The translations under genes were made by a program, and so were the position numbers. The notes under the pieces are model-generated. The model was not told the DNA's origin and searched no databases. It saw only the letters and a list, made by a program, of their open reading frames with translations. DNA of 64,000 bases from Cannabis sativa (taxonomy: Eukaryota; Streptophyta; Magnoliopsida; Rosales; Cannabaceae), in NCBI RefSeq assembly GCF_029168945.1, contig NC_083601.1:20674160-20738159 (forward strand), in the 5' to 3' direction. This document shows, in pieces, positions 51,476-63,205 of the stretch (position 1 is its first letter; each line of letters starts with the position of its first letter).

Positions 51476-53385
51476 AATATATATGTATATATTATAATAA
51501 TAAAACAAATAACTATTTAAAAAAGATATTTCCACTATAACAAAAATTGCTTTCAACAAAACCATAAAAGTCTAATGAAAAGATACCATAACACTTTATG
51601 AGGGCTTAAGAAAAGCAGTTCTATTGTAGATCAAACCCTTTTACCTAACACATTTCATAGTTATACATATGTGTTATTATATAATTAACAATAACACATT
51701 GATTGTCTTTTTTTTATGAATAAATAAATTTTTAGCTATGTTATTTATAGTTAATTCTATAACACATATTTAGGGTAGATATCTAAATATCTTTCTAACC
51801 AATTTTTGAAATTAAATTAATACACTAATTAAATTATAATAAGAAAATTATATTATAAATACAATATTCATATATAAAGTGGCGGTGGGGTAGTGGTCCA
51901 GCCACCATGACTAGTTGTGGAGAGGGATGACTGACAGCTTAACAACAGCCTAGGTCATCAGTGTAAGGAGGTGCACGAAGCAGAGCTCCGTTTATAGCAA
52001 AATTAGGTCACTCGAACCCAAATAACCACGAAAGAAGCTGGACAGAGCTCAAAGGCTCCCAAACCTTGCGGTCTTCTCTGCATGTTGTTGACATTGACCA
52101 TGAGATCCTTAGGTCCGACCGACCACCTTGCATGAGCTACGGGACCTCGTGTCCCTTCGGTGGTTGTTTGACAAAATCCAAACCCGATCGGGTTGTGTTT
52201 TTATTCCTCTCCTAGTTTGACGTGCATGCATGCATGCATGCCGATCATGCACATGTGAAGCATGATCCTCTTCGGCTTGCATTCCCACCCTTCAAGATAG
52301 TGCCTCATCATACGACGTTCTAAACAATATCTCGATGGGATTGGGGTTTACTCCTTAAACTCGACCTCACTCATCAATGGGTGTGAATTATCCCTAGTCC
52401 ACGAGTTAGTGTATTGACCTTTTAGGCTTTAAATATATTACAAAAGAGTTTTATAATAAGGAATCCTAACTCTTGATATAAGGTGGTTTCTCTTGGAGAA
52501 GAAGAAATCTTTGAATAAAACCAGCAGACCTTGCATAAAGGAGTAATGGGGTTTCTATAGACTAGAGTTTGGGTTCAGACATACCCATGACTCATTCAAG
52601 TTTTTTTGTAAAAGCAAGTCCACTTATGGGGTAGAATACACAAATACATGACTATGAAGTCCACTAAGGATTTCTAGCTCGTGGGGCGACAGTTTTGTAC
52701 TAATTAGGAGATCGTTTGTTGTAGGACACGTGTTGCACGGGAGTCACGTTTGGCAGACAAAGGTGTCAGGGGAACCGTTGGACAAAAGGGGTGGATGCAA
52801 ATGCATTGGTGGTGTGCACATTACCATGATGTGACACAAAGGACAATATGTGATCATGTGTTCGAGAGGTGGACACGTCAGTTTAGGAAAGACGTGTGCC
52901 TCTCGTCTCGCGGTAGACATCCAGTACTCACCCCCGGTAGATGTTTCACTGCCATCTTGTGGCAGGCATCCAAAATTTTCATGCGAGGTCTGCTTCCAAG
53001 TGCGCCCTTATCTTCATTCGAAGGTTTTCTTTCTTTTCATGTCTCAAAAGGCTTGGGAGGCTTCCAGGCCTTGTAAGAACATTATGTCCCCAAGGTAAAG
53101 TTCTGGGCCTTCATTAGGCTTAGGCCCGTTCGAGGTCTGGACTAGCGTTCTGAGAGTGGGAAGGCTTAGGCCTAACTTTAAGTGGTGATCTTCAGATTAT
53201 GCCACGTATCTCTCTTCCAAAAACACAGATAATATTTATCTCCAAGCTTCCAGCAATTAAGAGTGGCAGAAGCTTACAGTCTTCCTTCCGAGCAACCTTG
53301 GAGTCATCAGGCACGTGGACAATTTTGAACGTAGTGGAAGCATTTTTCGTTGGGAATATTTTACCAAGAATATTTTGTGTTGAAG
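51476..53385. other. Spacer between the two block copies, partly GC-richer
   Basis: From about 51880 to 53350 the base composition is more balanced than in the surroundings. It includes a run of catg units (tgcatgcatgcatgcatgcc, near 52222) and ACGT-rich words such as gacacgtgttgcacg. No protein frame is convincing: the frames at 52750-53098 lack any known domain. It could be a remnant of an LTR element, but I found no TG...CA ends or duplications. Confidence 0.4.
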
Positions 53386-55860
53386 GAAAGAAAAAGATGC
53401 CTATTGGAGGATTTTCAGACAAAGAATAATAATAATTCAAAATGATTGATGAATCCCAACATTACCTTTTTCAATTCTCTTCTTCTTCCTATATTTGCAT
53501 GCCATAATATTTTACATGTGAATCATCACTCAAAATTGTATAAGCGGTTCTATGTTAGTAAGATAGTAACTTCGCCTCTTTTGAAAATTAAAAATATTGC
53601 TTTAAGAAATATTTTTTTTTCATACCATTTAAATTAAGAATTATTTAACATAAAAAGTAAGATAATATTTCTTTTCTTTTATTTTATTTTTTTGAGAATT
53701 TTTTTAAAATATATATTTAAAATTATTTGGTTTTTTTCTTCTAGAAAATAATATAATTAATGACAGAGATAGAGTGCCATAGCCTACTTTTTTAAAAGAA
53801 AAAAAATTATACGTCAAAAAGATAATATTTGATTTTAACTAAGTAAATAGAAATGATCCATTCTACCCAAAACTTGAGTGTGACAAAATTCTTGTGGAAA
53901 AATTTGACAAGTTGGTATTGGTTAGGGGTGGCAAAACATGATGACATGCATATATGCATGTTTATGTTGTATTTGACGTGATTTATTTTTATATTTCGTG
54001 TCAGACGTTTTGACTCATTTTTGACTCACATCCAATTTTTTCAACCCTAACTTGATTATTAAAAAAATTGTATTATGTTTATGTTGACCTATTTTTGACC
54101 CATTTCGCCACTCGCAGTGTAGCTAGAGTTGTCGAGAAAGAGCTAGATTTTGAAATCTAACTTATATTACCATCGGATGGTTCCATTTGATTTTCAAAAA
54201 TACTTGTATCTAAGTTATTTACAAAAACAAAGAATATGCTTAGAAGACTTCTCAGAAAAAGTGATTGGAAATGGCCCAAGTCTGGGCACTTGGCCCAACA
54301 CCTAGGTCAACCTGGGCATCGGGTCCCAATTTTAGCTCCTATATGACTCTGTTTGTTGCCCAAAAGTACCCAAATCTTAAATTTCAATGAAAACGGAGAA
54401 TATACCCAGAAGACTTCTTCTAAATTATAGTTGGAAATGGCCCAAGTTGACAAAGTGTCAACATAGGCGCTTGGCCCAGCACTTAGGTCAATATGGGCGC
54501 TAGGTCCCCGTTTCGGCCTCCAAGTTGATCTATTTTTTTCTTGAAAGCACTTGATTCTTCATTTTGGATGGACATGAATAAAATGCTCTGGATAATTCCT
54601 CAATATTATGATTTGAAGCGCCACAGGTTGACAATATGTCAACTTAGGCATTGGGTGCTCAAAAATAAAAGTATTCTGATTCTGATTTTGATGCCTAAAA
54701 TATGTTCGTGACATGTCTTATTCATGTCGAAGTATAAATTTTGAGCCATTTGTACTAAGACGGGCTCAAAAATTGAAACCCTAGATGAGATGTCAACTTA
54801 GGCGCTGGGTGAAAACCTAAGGCACCTGGGTTGACTTCTGGGGTGCAGTTTCGTCTCTTTTCAATTTCTATGTCTTGGATTTGCTTCTTCTCGTCTTCTT
54901 GATTTTGAATACTAAAAGATGGTGAGTTGAAAATAATTTGGCGGGATCGAAACACCCATTTTGGAGTTCCCAAAGTCAACCTGGGCGCATGGCTAGGGAC
55001 CCCTCCCAGGTCGACTGATATGACTCAGGATTACTCAACTCCAGGATGTTTTCTTTCTTTCCACACGTCAAACATTGATGTCCACACACTAGATTAAGTT
55101 TTTGGGTGAACAATATTAAATATATATGAGGTAGATTTTATTATTAGAGTGTTTTAGTTATTGGTTATTAGAGTTGTAAAATTATTCAGTTATTTAAGTT
55201 ATTAGTTATCTAAATTAACTTGTGTTCAGGATCTATTGAAGGCATCAATTTTATTTGACAAAATAAGTCTTTTTATTTTCCACATAGAACGATTATTGTT
55301 ACCATTTACCAATATTATTTATTTGTAGAGAAAATATAAGGTAAATACCATTTTAAACCTTGTGTTTTGTAAAAGTTACTAATTGGACTTTTTATTTTAT
55401 TAAATGACAAAATGGATCATGTATTTTCTAAAATTGTACAAATAGGACCCTAAACTAATTTTTTGTCAAAATAAAATTTAGTAATAATCTGATCTAGAGA
55501 TGTTATAACAAAACAGGTTAAATTTTCTGTATTTGTTCGTATTAGAAATTGTCTTAAAGTTTGTTATATTAAAAAATAAAATAATTAAAAATTGAGTTTA
55601 GTGTTCTATTTTTATCATTTTGGAAAATATAATATCAATTTTATCATTTAACAAAATAGAAGGTCCAAATAGTAACTTTTGCAAAACACATGGTCCAAAA
55701 TAGTATTTACTTGAAAATATATTATAAAATTTGTAACAATATCTTATTTATTTATAGTGATTATTATTTTTTATTTTTTATTTTTTCACACCAATTTTAA
55801 CCTTCGTAATATATTAATTAAATTACTAAATATAGGCTTAAAAATAAATTAATTAATACC
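53386..55860 (+). repeat. Duplicated block, copy 2, first segment
   Basis: Direct-orientation copy of 23120-24739 plus 38392-38761 and 39730-39890, including the degenerate 'ttgggcgctgg' array (about 54270-54830). Here the copia and hAT insertion sites are empty, and a Mutator-like MITE is present instead at 55339-55712. Confidence 0.9.
55339..55712. mobile_element. Mutator-like MITE, 374 bp
   Basis: The ends aggtaaatac and (reverse) aagtaaatac extend into inverted repeats of about 40 bases containing cttgtgttttgtaaaagttac on one side and the complement of gtaacttttgcaaaacacatgg on the other. It is flanked by a perfect 9-bp duplication gaaaatata (55330-55338, 55713-55721), the length produced by Mutator transposases. 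Block copy 1 has the empty site near 39730-39745. Confidence 0.92.
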
Positions 55861-56113
55861 TGTTATAAATATTAATAATTATGTGGATGTCCAAATCTTT
55901 TATTTATTACCATGAATTGTAATCAACATTCCTCTTTTCCTTAGTTTCCCTTTTTCTTAGTTTCTTAATATCTCACTCTTGTATTTGTATAAATAGGGGT
56001 TCACCCTATTGGAATAAACACCTCAGAAATTCTCATTCACTTTCTCTTTCTCTCTTCATCTTCTTCTTCTTTCCTCTCTTCTACTTTATATTATTTTATA
56101 TTATTTTATAACA
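55861..56113 (+). repeat. 5' LTR of the young copia element
   Basis: 253 bp. A TATA box, tataaatag, lies at 55988-55996, followed about 30 bases on by a CT-rich R/U5 region (ctttctctttctctcttcatc). The LTR looks able to drive transcription. Confidence 0.93.
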
Positions 56114-56128
56114 CGTTATCAGCACGAG
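56114..56128 (+). promoter_or_regulatory. Primer-binding site, half-tRNA type
   Basis: cgttatcagcacgag directly follows the LTR. This wording is common in one group of plant copia elements. I infer that it pairs with an internal part of initiator-Met tRNA rather than its 3' end, as in Drosophila copia. Confidence 0.7.
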
Positions 56129-56191
56129 TCTCTGCCCAAGCTTCAAGCATGAGTCTATGCTATGTCCCAATGTAAGTATTTTGTTAAAGTT

Positions 56192-59100
56192 CTTGAATTG
56201 TTTCAAAGTCATGATAAACTAAATATATATTTATATATATACTTATCTGACTGAAACAATTTCAAGAATCCTTTGTTTTCTTTTTTCTTTTTATCTATAT
56301 ATCTATATATTATATATGTATGTATATGTTTTTATAGATTTATTATTAATTTCATATATATATATTATGTTCTTATCATTCATAATATTTACAATATATG
56401 TGCGCCTATGATATGATAGAGAAAATCTATATAAATTATACATATATCCAAAAGATTATGTATTATCGATAAAATATTGCATATATCCTGAAGATTATGC
56501 ATCATCGATAAAATATTGCATATATCCTGAAGATTATGCATCATCGATAAAATATTGCATATATCCTGAAGATTATGCATCCTCGATAAAATATTGCATA
56601 TATCCTGATGATTATGCGTCCTCAATAAAATCTTGCATATATCCTGAAGATTATGCAAACGTAATATTCATTATATAGTTGATGGATATATAATGAAAGA
56701 GATGAATACATATTTATATATATGTTCTTGTATTCTTTGAGGACAATGAAAAGTAATCTAATATCGATATAGATTTTGACAAACATTTCCTGAAGTAAAT
56801 GTTTTATATTTGTCAAAAAAAAATGATTGTATTTATGTGAATACAACTAAAGAATCATTAAAAATGATTATTATTGATGCAATTTTATAGTGGGTTTTGA
56901 ATACCCAAAAAGAATATTAAGAAAATTGCATTGAAACATCAAAGTATAAGAATAACAGTGAGCATGACTAATGTTATTTAAATACATGAGACATGTATTT
57001 ATTGTTCATCATTCCCTGCAGAGAATGATACGAATTGAATTCAACTACTTTTAAAGATTGTTTGTATTAGTCATGTTACTATACATTGTTATTACTTGCA
57101 ATGTTGGAAATTATTACATGTGACATATATTAAAGATCAAATTTTGCATACATCTTGGAGATTATGCAAAAATTGTATTCATATATTCTTTGAAATATTG
57201 TTAAAGAAATTGTTGAGAAATTTCTTTTTATATATGAACAAGTAATAAATTTTTAAGAAATTTATAATAATGTTCTACTTGTTCAACGTCATTCCCCGAA
57301 GTGAATGTAATGATTTTAAATAATCAATGGCATTGTTTGCTACTCAAATATTTCCAGAAGAAATTGGAAACAACCAAAAGATGAAATACCACACACAATC
57401 AAAGTGCATGAAATCTATATATCATGTGTGGAATTGAATAATAGTGGTCGCGTACCTGTAGTACGGACACACTTATAATCAAGATAAAAGTATACTTGAT
57501 TATTTAATAGAATGTGAATTGTACAAACTTATTGTACATTTAGAATATTTAAATATCATTACCTAAAGAGAATGAATAGACATGAAATTCTATTTCAAAG
57601 AATATAGATTTCACATATATTGGTAATGCCAGAAGCAAATTAATATATACATATTTTATTATTTCTTGAAATCAATAGTTTCAAACTATTGTTGGCACAG
57701 GATATGTATATATATAGTTACTATATAATTCAGTTTGCATATTCCCAAAAGTGGATATATAATTTACTAATATTTGTTAGTGATCCAATATAATCAAAGT
57801 GATAAAGAATCACAAAATGATTATTTGAAAAGCTTCCTGAAGAAGTCTTACATACAATTGCTACTTGGAGTAGTAAAATATATTTGTATGTACCTAGATG
57901 TATAACTTTTATCTAGTTATAAAAGTGATAAGAAATAACTTATTATATATATGTACTGGTTGTACATTTAAATATACAATATATCAAGTCATGATAATTA
58001 GACTGATGAATAGTCTATTAATAAATTAGACGACTTGTTAAAAAGATACCAGGAAAAATGAATGATATATTATGGTTATATCTATTTGACCATTACAATA
58101 ACATGATGAAGTTGTCATGTATCTTTTAAATTATACACATCATTGAATTGATGATAGTGATTCCTGAAGAAATATAAAGTTTGATAAACATAATAGTGAC
58201 TCCTGAAGAGTGTATATGGTTTGGAGAATAATATAATTATATTATTCGTGTATATAAAAATGAAACTTTTTATGATTACTTATATGTTGTAGTGATTTTA
58301 CATTACCTTGTGAAAGTTTCATTGAAATACAAATTATAGTGAACCTGAAGTTCATGAATTGAATTATTTTGACATGATCAATCATATGCAATAAATTGTC
58401 AAAGAATTTGACTAAATTTTGTTGAAGAACCAGAAGATTCTTCTCATTGTTAATTTATAAGGCTCAAAAGAAGAATGTGCATATATTTGCACATAGAAAA
58501 TATTTAAATTATATTTCCTTAACAATCTTGAGCTATTGTTAGATTTTTATTGCATAGTTTCTTATCGATGTGATAAGATTATATAATCATGCATTTACAA
58601 AATGTGTAAATTTATGTATTTCTAATTATACACGTATGACTCATTCTTAGAAATGAATTAAGTTCATAAGGATTGAACTTGAAACTGAAGTTTATTGAAC
58701 CTGAAGTTCAATGTCATATAGTATATATGAGTTTAAACAAATATTGATTCATTGTGATATACTGAAATCCCTACAGGTATATTAATATTATTAGATATCA
58801 CAATTTTTAAAAATTCTCTCAATCAGGGGGAGAGAAGCAGTTGGGATCGATGATAATTTTTGAAAAATGATCCTTGCACAAAGTATATAAGAACAATATA
58901 GTTCAAAATGATATATACCAACTGCAAATCAATATTATTCAAAGTTGAGATAGAATGAGTTGAAAACGCCTGAAGCGTAAATGAACAATGTAGAAATTAT
59001 TAATAAATGTTCATTTGATTTGCCCTGAAGTTGTTAAATCTAGAGGTACTCATGGAGATACCTTAATGTTATAAAGTATTAAAATGATAAACGTGATGAA

Positions 59101-60215
59101 AACGGTACTCGAAAAGACTCCCAAGAGAAGTTAGACATAACACATTTGATCATAATTGAATCCCTGAAGTGATTCTATATAGGTACCGATAAATGATAAA
59201 CATATTTGAAAAATATGTAATTTAAAGAGATCTCTATAAGTTATGTCAATATGGGAGGAAATTATCATTTATTGAAATTTTTGTCGACAATAAATATTGA
59301 ATGTTTGCATATGCAATAAATTAACATGAGATAGCAATGATCATGGTATTAGATTTGTCGAGAATCATCGACATACATTTTGATTTTTGGCCAAAATATT
59401 ATGACGCAATCCAGGCAAATTTACTCACATAAAGTGAAGTAAGACCTGTAGGGTGTGCAAATAAATATTTCTAATGAGAAATTTGCATATATGTATTTGT
59501 ACATAATGAATTGTTGTACAAAGTTTGCATAGACATGAGATTGATTGAAGTAAGGCTTAAATATTGAGAAAATATAATCATGATTTGATTATAGCCTGGA
59601 ATATATTTTATGAGGATTTATAAGCGTCACATAAATGTTGCAACAAAAAGTTATTTATTTGGAGCTCCTAATATAGTGAGAATTTGAAAAAAGCCTTATC
59701 TAAAAATTCTAGAAGAATTTAATACATGTCTTAAGTGATATAAATTCAAAGTCGCGCGCACTATATGACAAAGATCTTTGTATGAAATAAAGACATGTAA
59801 GTAAATTATTATTTGAAAAATACCTATGGTTGTCTATGCAATATAAATACGTAAATTATACGTTGTGATAGACTCTTGAAGAGTTTTTGATTAATTGAAG
59901 AACAAACTTTTATTTCTTTTGTATTTCGAGAAATATTAATGTATAAAGTTTGTTCATTAGTATTGAAGTCCTGAAGTACTTCATATGTATCAAGAATTAT
60001 AAATATATGATCATTTGATATGGAAATTAAGATCATAAAACAAGATGGAATAAATATATGGTCTTGGAGTACCATCATTGTCACAAATGAAAATTTATAG
60101 TACCATTAATGTGTTATGTTCATATCTACTTGAAATTTTAAATTTTCGTATGAACAAAGTTGTGTACACACATGAATGATACAATTAGTTGGATAAAGAC
60201 TAATGTTCCACGAAC
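56192..60215 (+). repeat. Array of short inverted repeats with CCTGAAG turns
   Basis: Exact CCTGAAG starts at 56487, 56526, 56565, 56643, 56789, 57836, 58163, 58202, 58344, 58700, 58969, 59024, 59163 and 59970. Variants (cctgcag, cccgaag, ccagaag) fill similar turns at 57015, 57295, 57354, 57629 and 58431. The arms differ from site to site but pair: attgaac-ctgaa-gttcaat (58694-58712), acattt-cctgaagt-aaatgt (56783-56802), tgaagt-cctgaagt-acttca (59965-59983). Other stems without the motif have perfect arms of 9-11 bp: 56667-56697, 56774-56818, 57142-57171, 57236-57284, 58979-59016, 59900-59955. There is a perfect 22-bp palindrome at 58226-58247. No coding frame exists here. Confidence 0.85.
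56439..56660 (+). repeat. 39-bp tandem repeat, about six units
   Basis: Units start at 56439, 56478, 56517, 56556, 56595 and 56634, each tgcatatatcctgaagatta followed by a tgcatcatcgataaaatat-type tail; the first unit is diverged. Within every unit TGCATA...TATGCA can pair around the cctgaag turn. The 13-residue periodic frame on the minus strand is a by-product of the repeat. Confidence 0.95.
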
Positions 60216-60374
60216 CCCTCATCTATAATTTAGAAGTCCATACATACTCTGGAAGAGTTATAGAAAATATATGATCAAAGATTATATATGGTGATATTTT
60301 AAAAGTGATAACAATAATCTTATGAGATATATTATCACCAAAAGAATTATGGATCATATGTGCATGAGGGGGAG

Positions 60375-60556
60375 ACATATTCATGTTGCACTCTTTTTCC
60401 CTTAGTTCAGGTTTTGTCCCAATGGGTTTTCCTGGCAAGGTTTTTAACGAGGCAACTTGCAAATAATTATGAATATGAAATACATATTGTACTCTTTTTC
60501 CTAGCTCAGATTTTGTCCCACTGGGTTTTTCTGGCAAGGTTTTTAACGAGGCAACT
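60375..60556 (+). repeat. Paired direct repeat near the 3' end of the copia element
   Basis: ctctttttccc..agttcaggttttgtccca.tgggtttt.ctggcaaggtttttaacgaggcaact occurs twice in succession. A weaker third copy lies near 60957-61010, just before the polypurine tract. Each copy is preceded by a purine run (gagggggag at 60365 and 60930). Such repeats between RNase H and the 3' LTR occur in related plant copia families. Confidence 0.8.
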
Positions 60557-60639
60557 ATAAATCATGTTAACATACTTGCATTTTATGAAGCAAGTAGAGA
60601 ATGTGTGTGAGTGAGATCATTGGCATAACATATTCGGGA

Positions 60640-60945
60640 AACATATGGATTGCACTCAATAAAGAAGTATCAACCCAAGCAATTCTCTATGGATAATACT
60701 GCTTGCATCGTTCAACTAAAAGGAGGTACATTGAAGGAGATAGAGTTAGAACACATTTCACGAAATTCTTCTTATACGCTTCAAGAAAATGCATATTGGT
60801 GTTCAACATATTCAATCAAGTGTCAATCTTACAAACTTATTCACAAAGCTATTACCAACATCAACATTTGAGAAGACGGCAGACAAGATCGAAATTCGTC
60901 GATTAGAAGATCTCCACAAATGCCTAAATGAGGGGGAGGGAGTTA
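60640..60945 (+). pseudogene. Copia RNase H C-terminal remnant
   Basis: Across two frames the text reads DNTACIVQLKGG (with a frame change to YIEGDRVRTHF), then VNLTNLFTKLLPTSTFEKT and IRRLEDL. These are the conserved end of copia RNase H (DN.ACI.Q...GG..KG...H and DLFTK.LP...F). It is the only pol piece left in this element and carries frameshifts. Confidence 0.82.
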
Positions 60946-61031
60946 GTTTACACTATACTCTTTTTCCTTTGACCAAATTTTTTAGCAAGATTTTTAATAA
61001 GGCAGTTATATTATGGACATCCAAGGGGGAG

Positions 61032-61284
61032 TGTTATAAATATTAATAATTATGTGGATGTCCAAATCTTTTATTTATTACCATGAATTGTAATCAACAT
61101 TCCTCTTTTCCTTAGTTTCCCTTTTTCTTAGTTTCTTAATATCTCACTCTTGTATTTGTATAAATAGGGGTTCACCCTATTAGAATAAACACCTCAGAAA
61201 TTCTCATTCACTTTCTCTTTCTCTCTTCATCTTCTTCTTCTTTCCTCTCTTCTACTTTATATTATTTTATATTATTTTATAACA
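61032..61284 (+). repeat. 3' LTR of the young copia element
   Basis: 253 bp, preceded by the polypurine tract caaggggga (61022-61030). One visible difference from the 5' LTR. Confidence 0.93.
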
Positions 61285-61289
61285 ATACC

Positions 61290-62265
61290 ATATTACTTAA
61301 CAATTTTAATACATTATTAGAAAATAAGCTGGTTAAAATAAATAGTAACTAGCTTTAGGACATAGCCACTTGGTCTGAATTACAAGATTATTTAAACTAT
61401 TTAAAGCAACCTAGCATTTTATATTTATTCATTTCACTGAATGAAATACACATAAAACATATAAAGACAATCTTAAATAATTATGTTTTTAGAATGAGAT
61501 GTATGATTATCAAATAGCAAATTATGTGAGATTTTATGTATGGCATACAACATGTATGTACTAATAAACTATTAGCAAATAAGTATTTAACAAAAATAAA
61601 TAAATAAAATGTGAACTGCGTATTTTTCAAATTACAACCTTTGAAATAAAAGAAATAAACTACATTAGGACATCTCTACTCTTCAAAAACTCTTCTTGTT
61701 ATCTCTCCTGGTTTCCATTCATATAGCTTTAAGAATTCAACACCATACTCCATGTACCACCACCATGTAATTAGAAACATAATTTCTAATTTAATTAAAT
61801 TAATTTGAAATAAATTAAATTTAAACTATATTTATCTTCAATTAGTTATAATTAAATAATCAAATTCTATAAATATTTCAATTAATTATAAAGTATTCAT
61901 TTCTAAAATTAAAATATAGTTAAGATTTATATTAAAACATTAAAATATCCTAACTAACTAGACAAGAAAAATGTGCATTTAGATTAATTGAAAAATAATA
62001 TTTTAATAATGTTTAATAATAAATTATTGTAACCACCTATAACTATAATTCTACTTTTAAAAATTAGTTTAGTTTTAAAAATAATAATATTTTATAAAAT
62101 AGCTAATAATATAGTTACAGACTTATAATAATTTTTTACAAAATATTATTTTATCATATTTCAAAAATATGACAAGTAACCACTTTTCAAAATAATAAGT
62201 TCTATAACTATATAATATATTATATATTTATATATAATATATAAATAAATTAAATATTTAAAAAA
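61290..62265 (+). repeat. Duplicated block, copy 2, second segment
   Basis: Matches 39890-40193 and then 50633-51475 in order, which shows that the Mutator-like/gypsy insertion at 40194-50632 is absent here. AT-rich, non-coding. Confidence 0.88.
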
Positions 62266-62311
62266 TATAATCTATTCTATATAAAGTGTGCCTATATAAC
62301 CGAATTCTTGG

Positions 62312-62500
62312 TTTATGAGAAATTCGTGGGAGACTTTTTATTTATATTAAACATAAAATGATTTATTATTAAAAATAAAATAATTTATGAGAAATTCATG
62401 GGTCACGTTTTATTTATATTAAAAATAAAATAATTTATTATTAAAAATAAAATAATTTATGAGAAATTCATGGATCACTTTTTATTTATATATAATAAAA
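62312..62500 (+). repeat. 72-bp tandem repeat, about 2.6 units
   Basis: tttatgagaaattc recurs at 62312, 62384 and 62456, each followed by tttttatttatatt(aaa) text. No coding function is visible. Confidence 0.9.
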
Positions 62501-63205
62501 TAAATAAAATAAATCCCATTAAATCTAAAAAAAAAAAATTGTTGTTGTACATTTATGATTTTTCTCTTCTTCTTCTCTTCTTCTCTTCTAGAATTACCAT
62601 TTTCCTATAAAAACACTCATTAAAAGAAAAAGTTATATTTTAGCACATAGAGTATAACTAAGAAGTCATAAAATTTATAATTTCGTCTTCTGTTAAATAA
62701 AAAAAATTGCAACTTGAAGCATTATTATAATTATGCTGCTTTGTACATGCTGCGACAAAAAGGAATGTCAATCTTATTAATTTCTCCATGTTCTAGCTAT
62801 TAATGCAAACCAGAAAAAGAAAAACATTTACTAAAACCCACCAAAACTTATCATAATTAAACTGGAGGCATTAGATGCAAAGAAAAAAAAAAAAAACAAA
62901 TCAGAGAGTACATTACAGCATTTTTTTTGATCACGTGCTCATAAATTAGAAGCACAATTAAATAAATTAGCGAAATAGTGACTAACATCCAAATTTCAGA
63001 GTTGATGGAAAAATCTGCAACTAAATGAGGTAAAGACTACTACAATATTTACTTTATAAAACTTTTGTTTCAATATCTTACTATTATTAACACCATTTAA
63101 TTTGGATGTAGAAAAAATGTTTTTGGATTGAGGCGGCAATAAAAATAATTGATACTGTCCAGAGTTTTTATTACATGTTATGTGACGCATGTCATAAAAA
63201 AATAG

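Larger units (their letters stand above)
55861..61284 (+). mobile_element. Young non-autonomous Ty1/copia element with a hairpin-rich interior
   Basis: 5424 bp, with two 253-bp LTRs (55861-56113, 61032-61284), TG...CA ends and the perfect duplication atacc (55856-55860, 61285-61289). Comparing the LTRs by eye I find one difference (ttggaat versus ttagaat, near 56009 and 61180), so the insertion is recent. The primer site and polypurine tract are intact, but gag, protease, integrase and RT are absent. Only the RNase H end of pol is recognisable (60640-60945). The remaining 4 kb is a chain of short inverted repeats. It therefore must have been copied by proteins made elsewhere. Confidence 0.93.

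Noticed and set aside
52750..53098. Frames of 108 and 82 aa in the GC-richer spacer
   Set aside because: Two overlapping frames, no domain, no start context or splice pattern; more likely chance openness in GC-richer DNA.
56389..56658. 89-aa open frame with 13-residue repeats on the minus strand
   Set aside because: It is only the 39-bp tandem repeat read in a frame without stops; 39 is divisible by three, so the periodic protein is automatic.
56439..56660. Regular repeats resembling a CRISPR array
   Set aside because: The repeats are directly contiguous 39-bp units without unique spacers and lie inside a plant retrotransposon.
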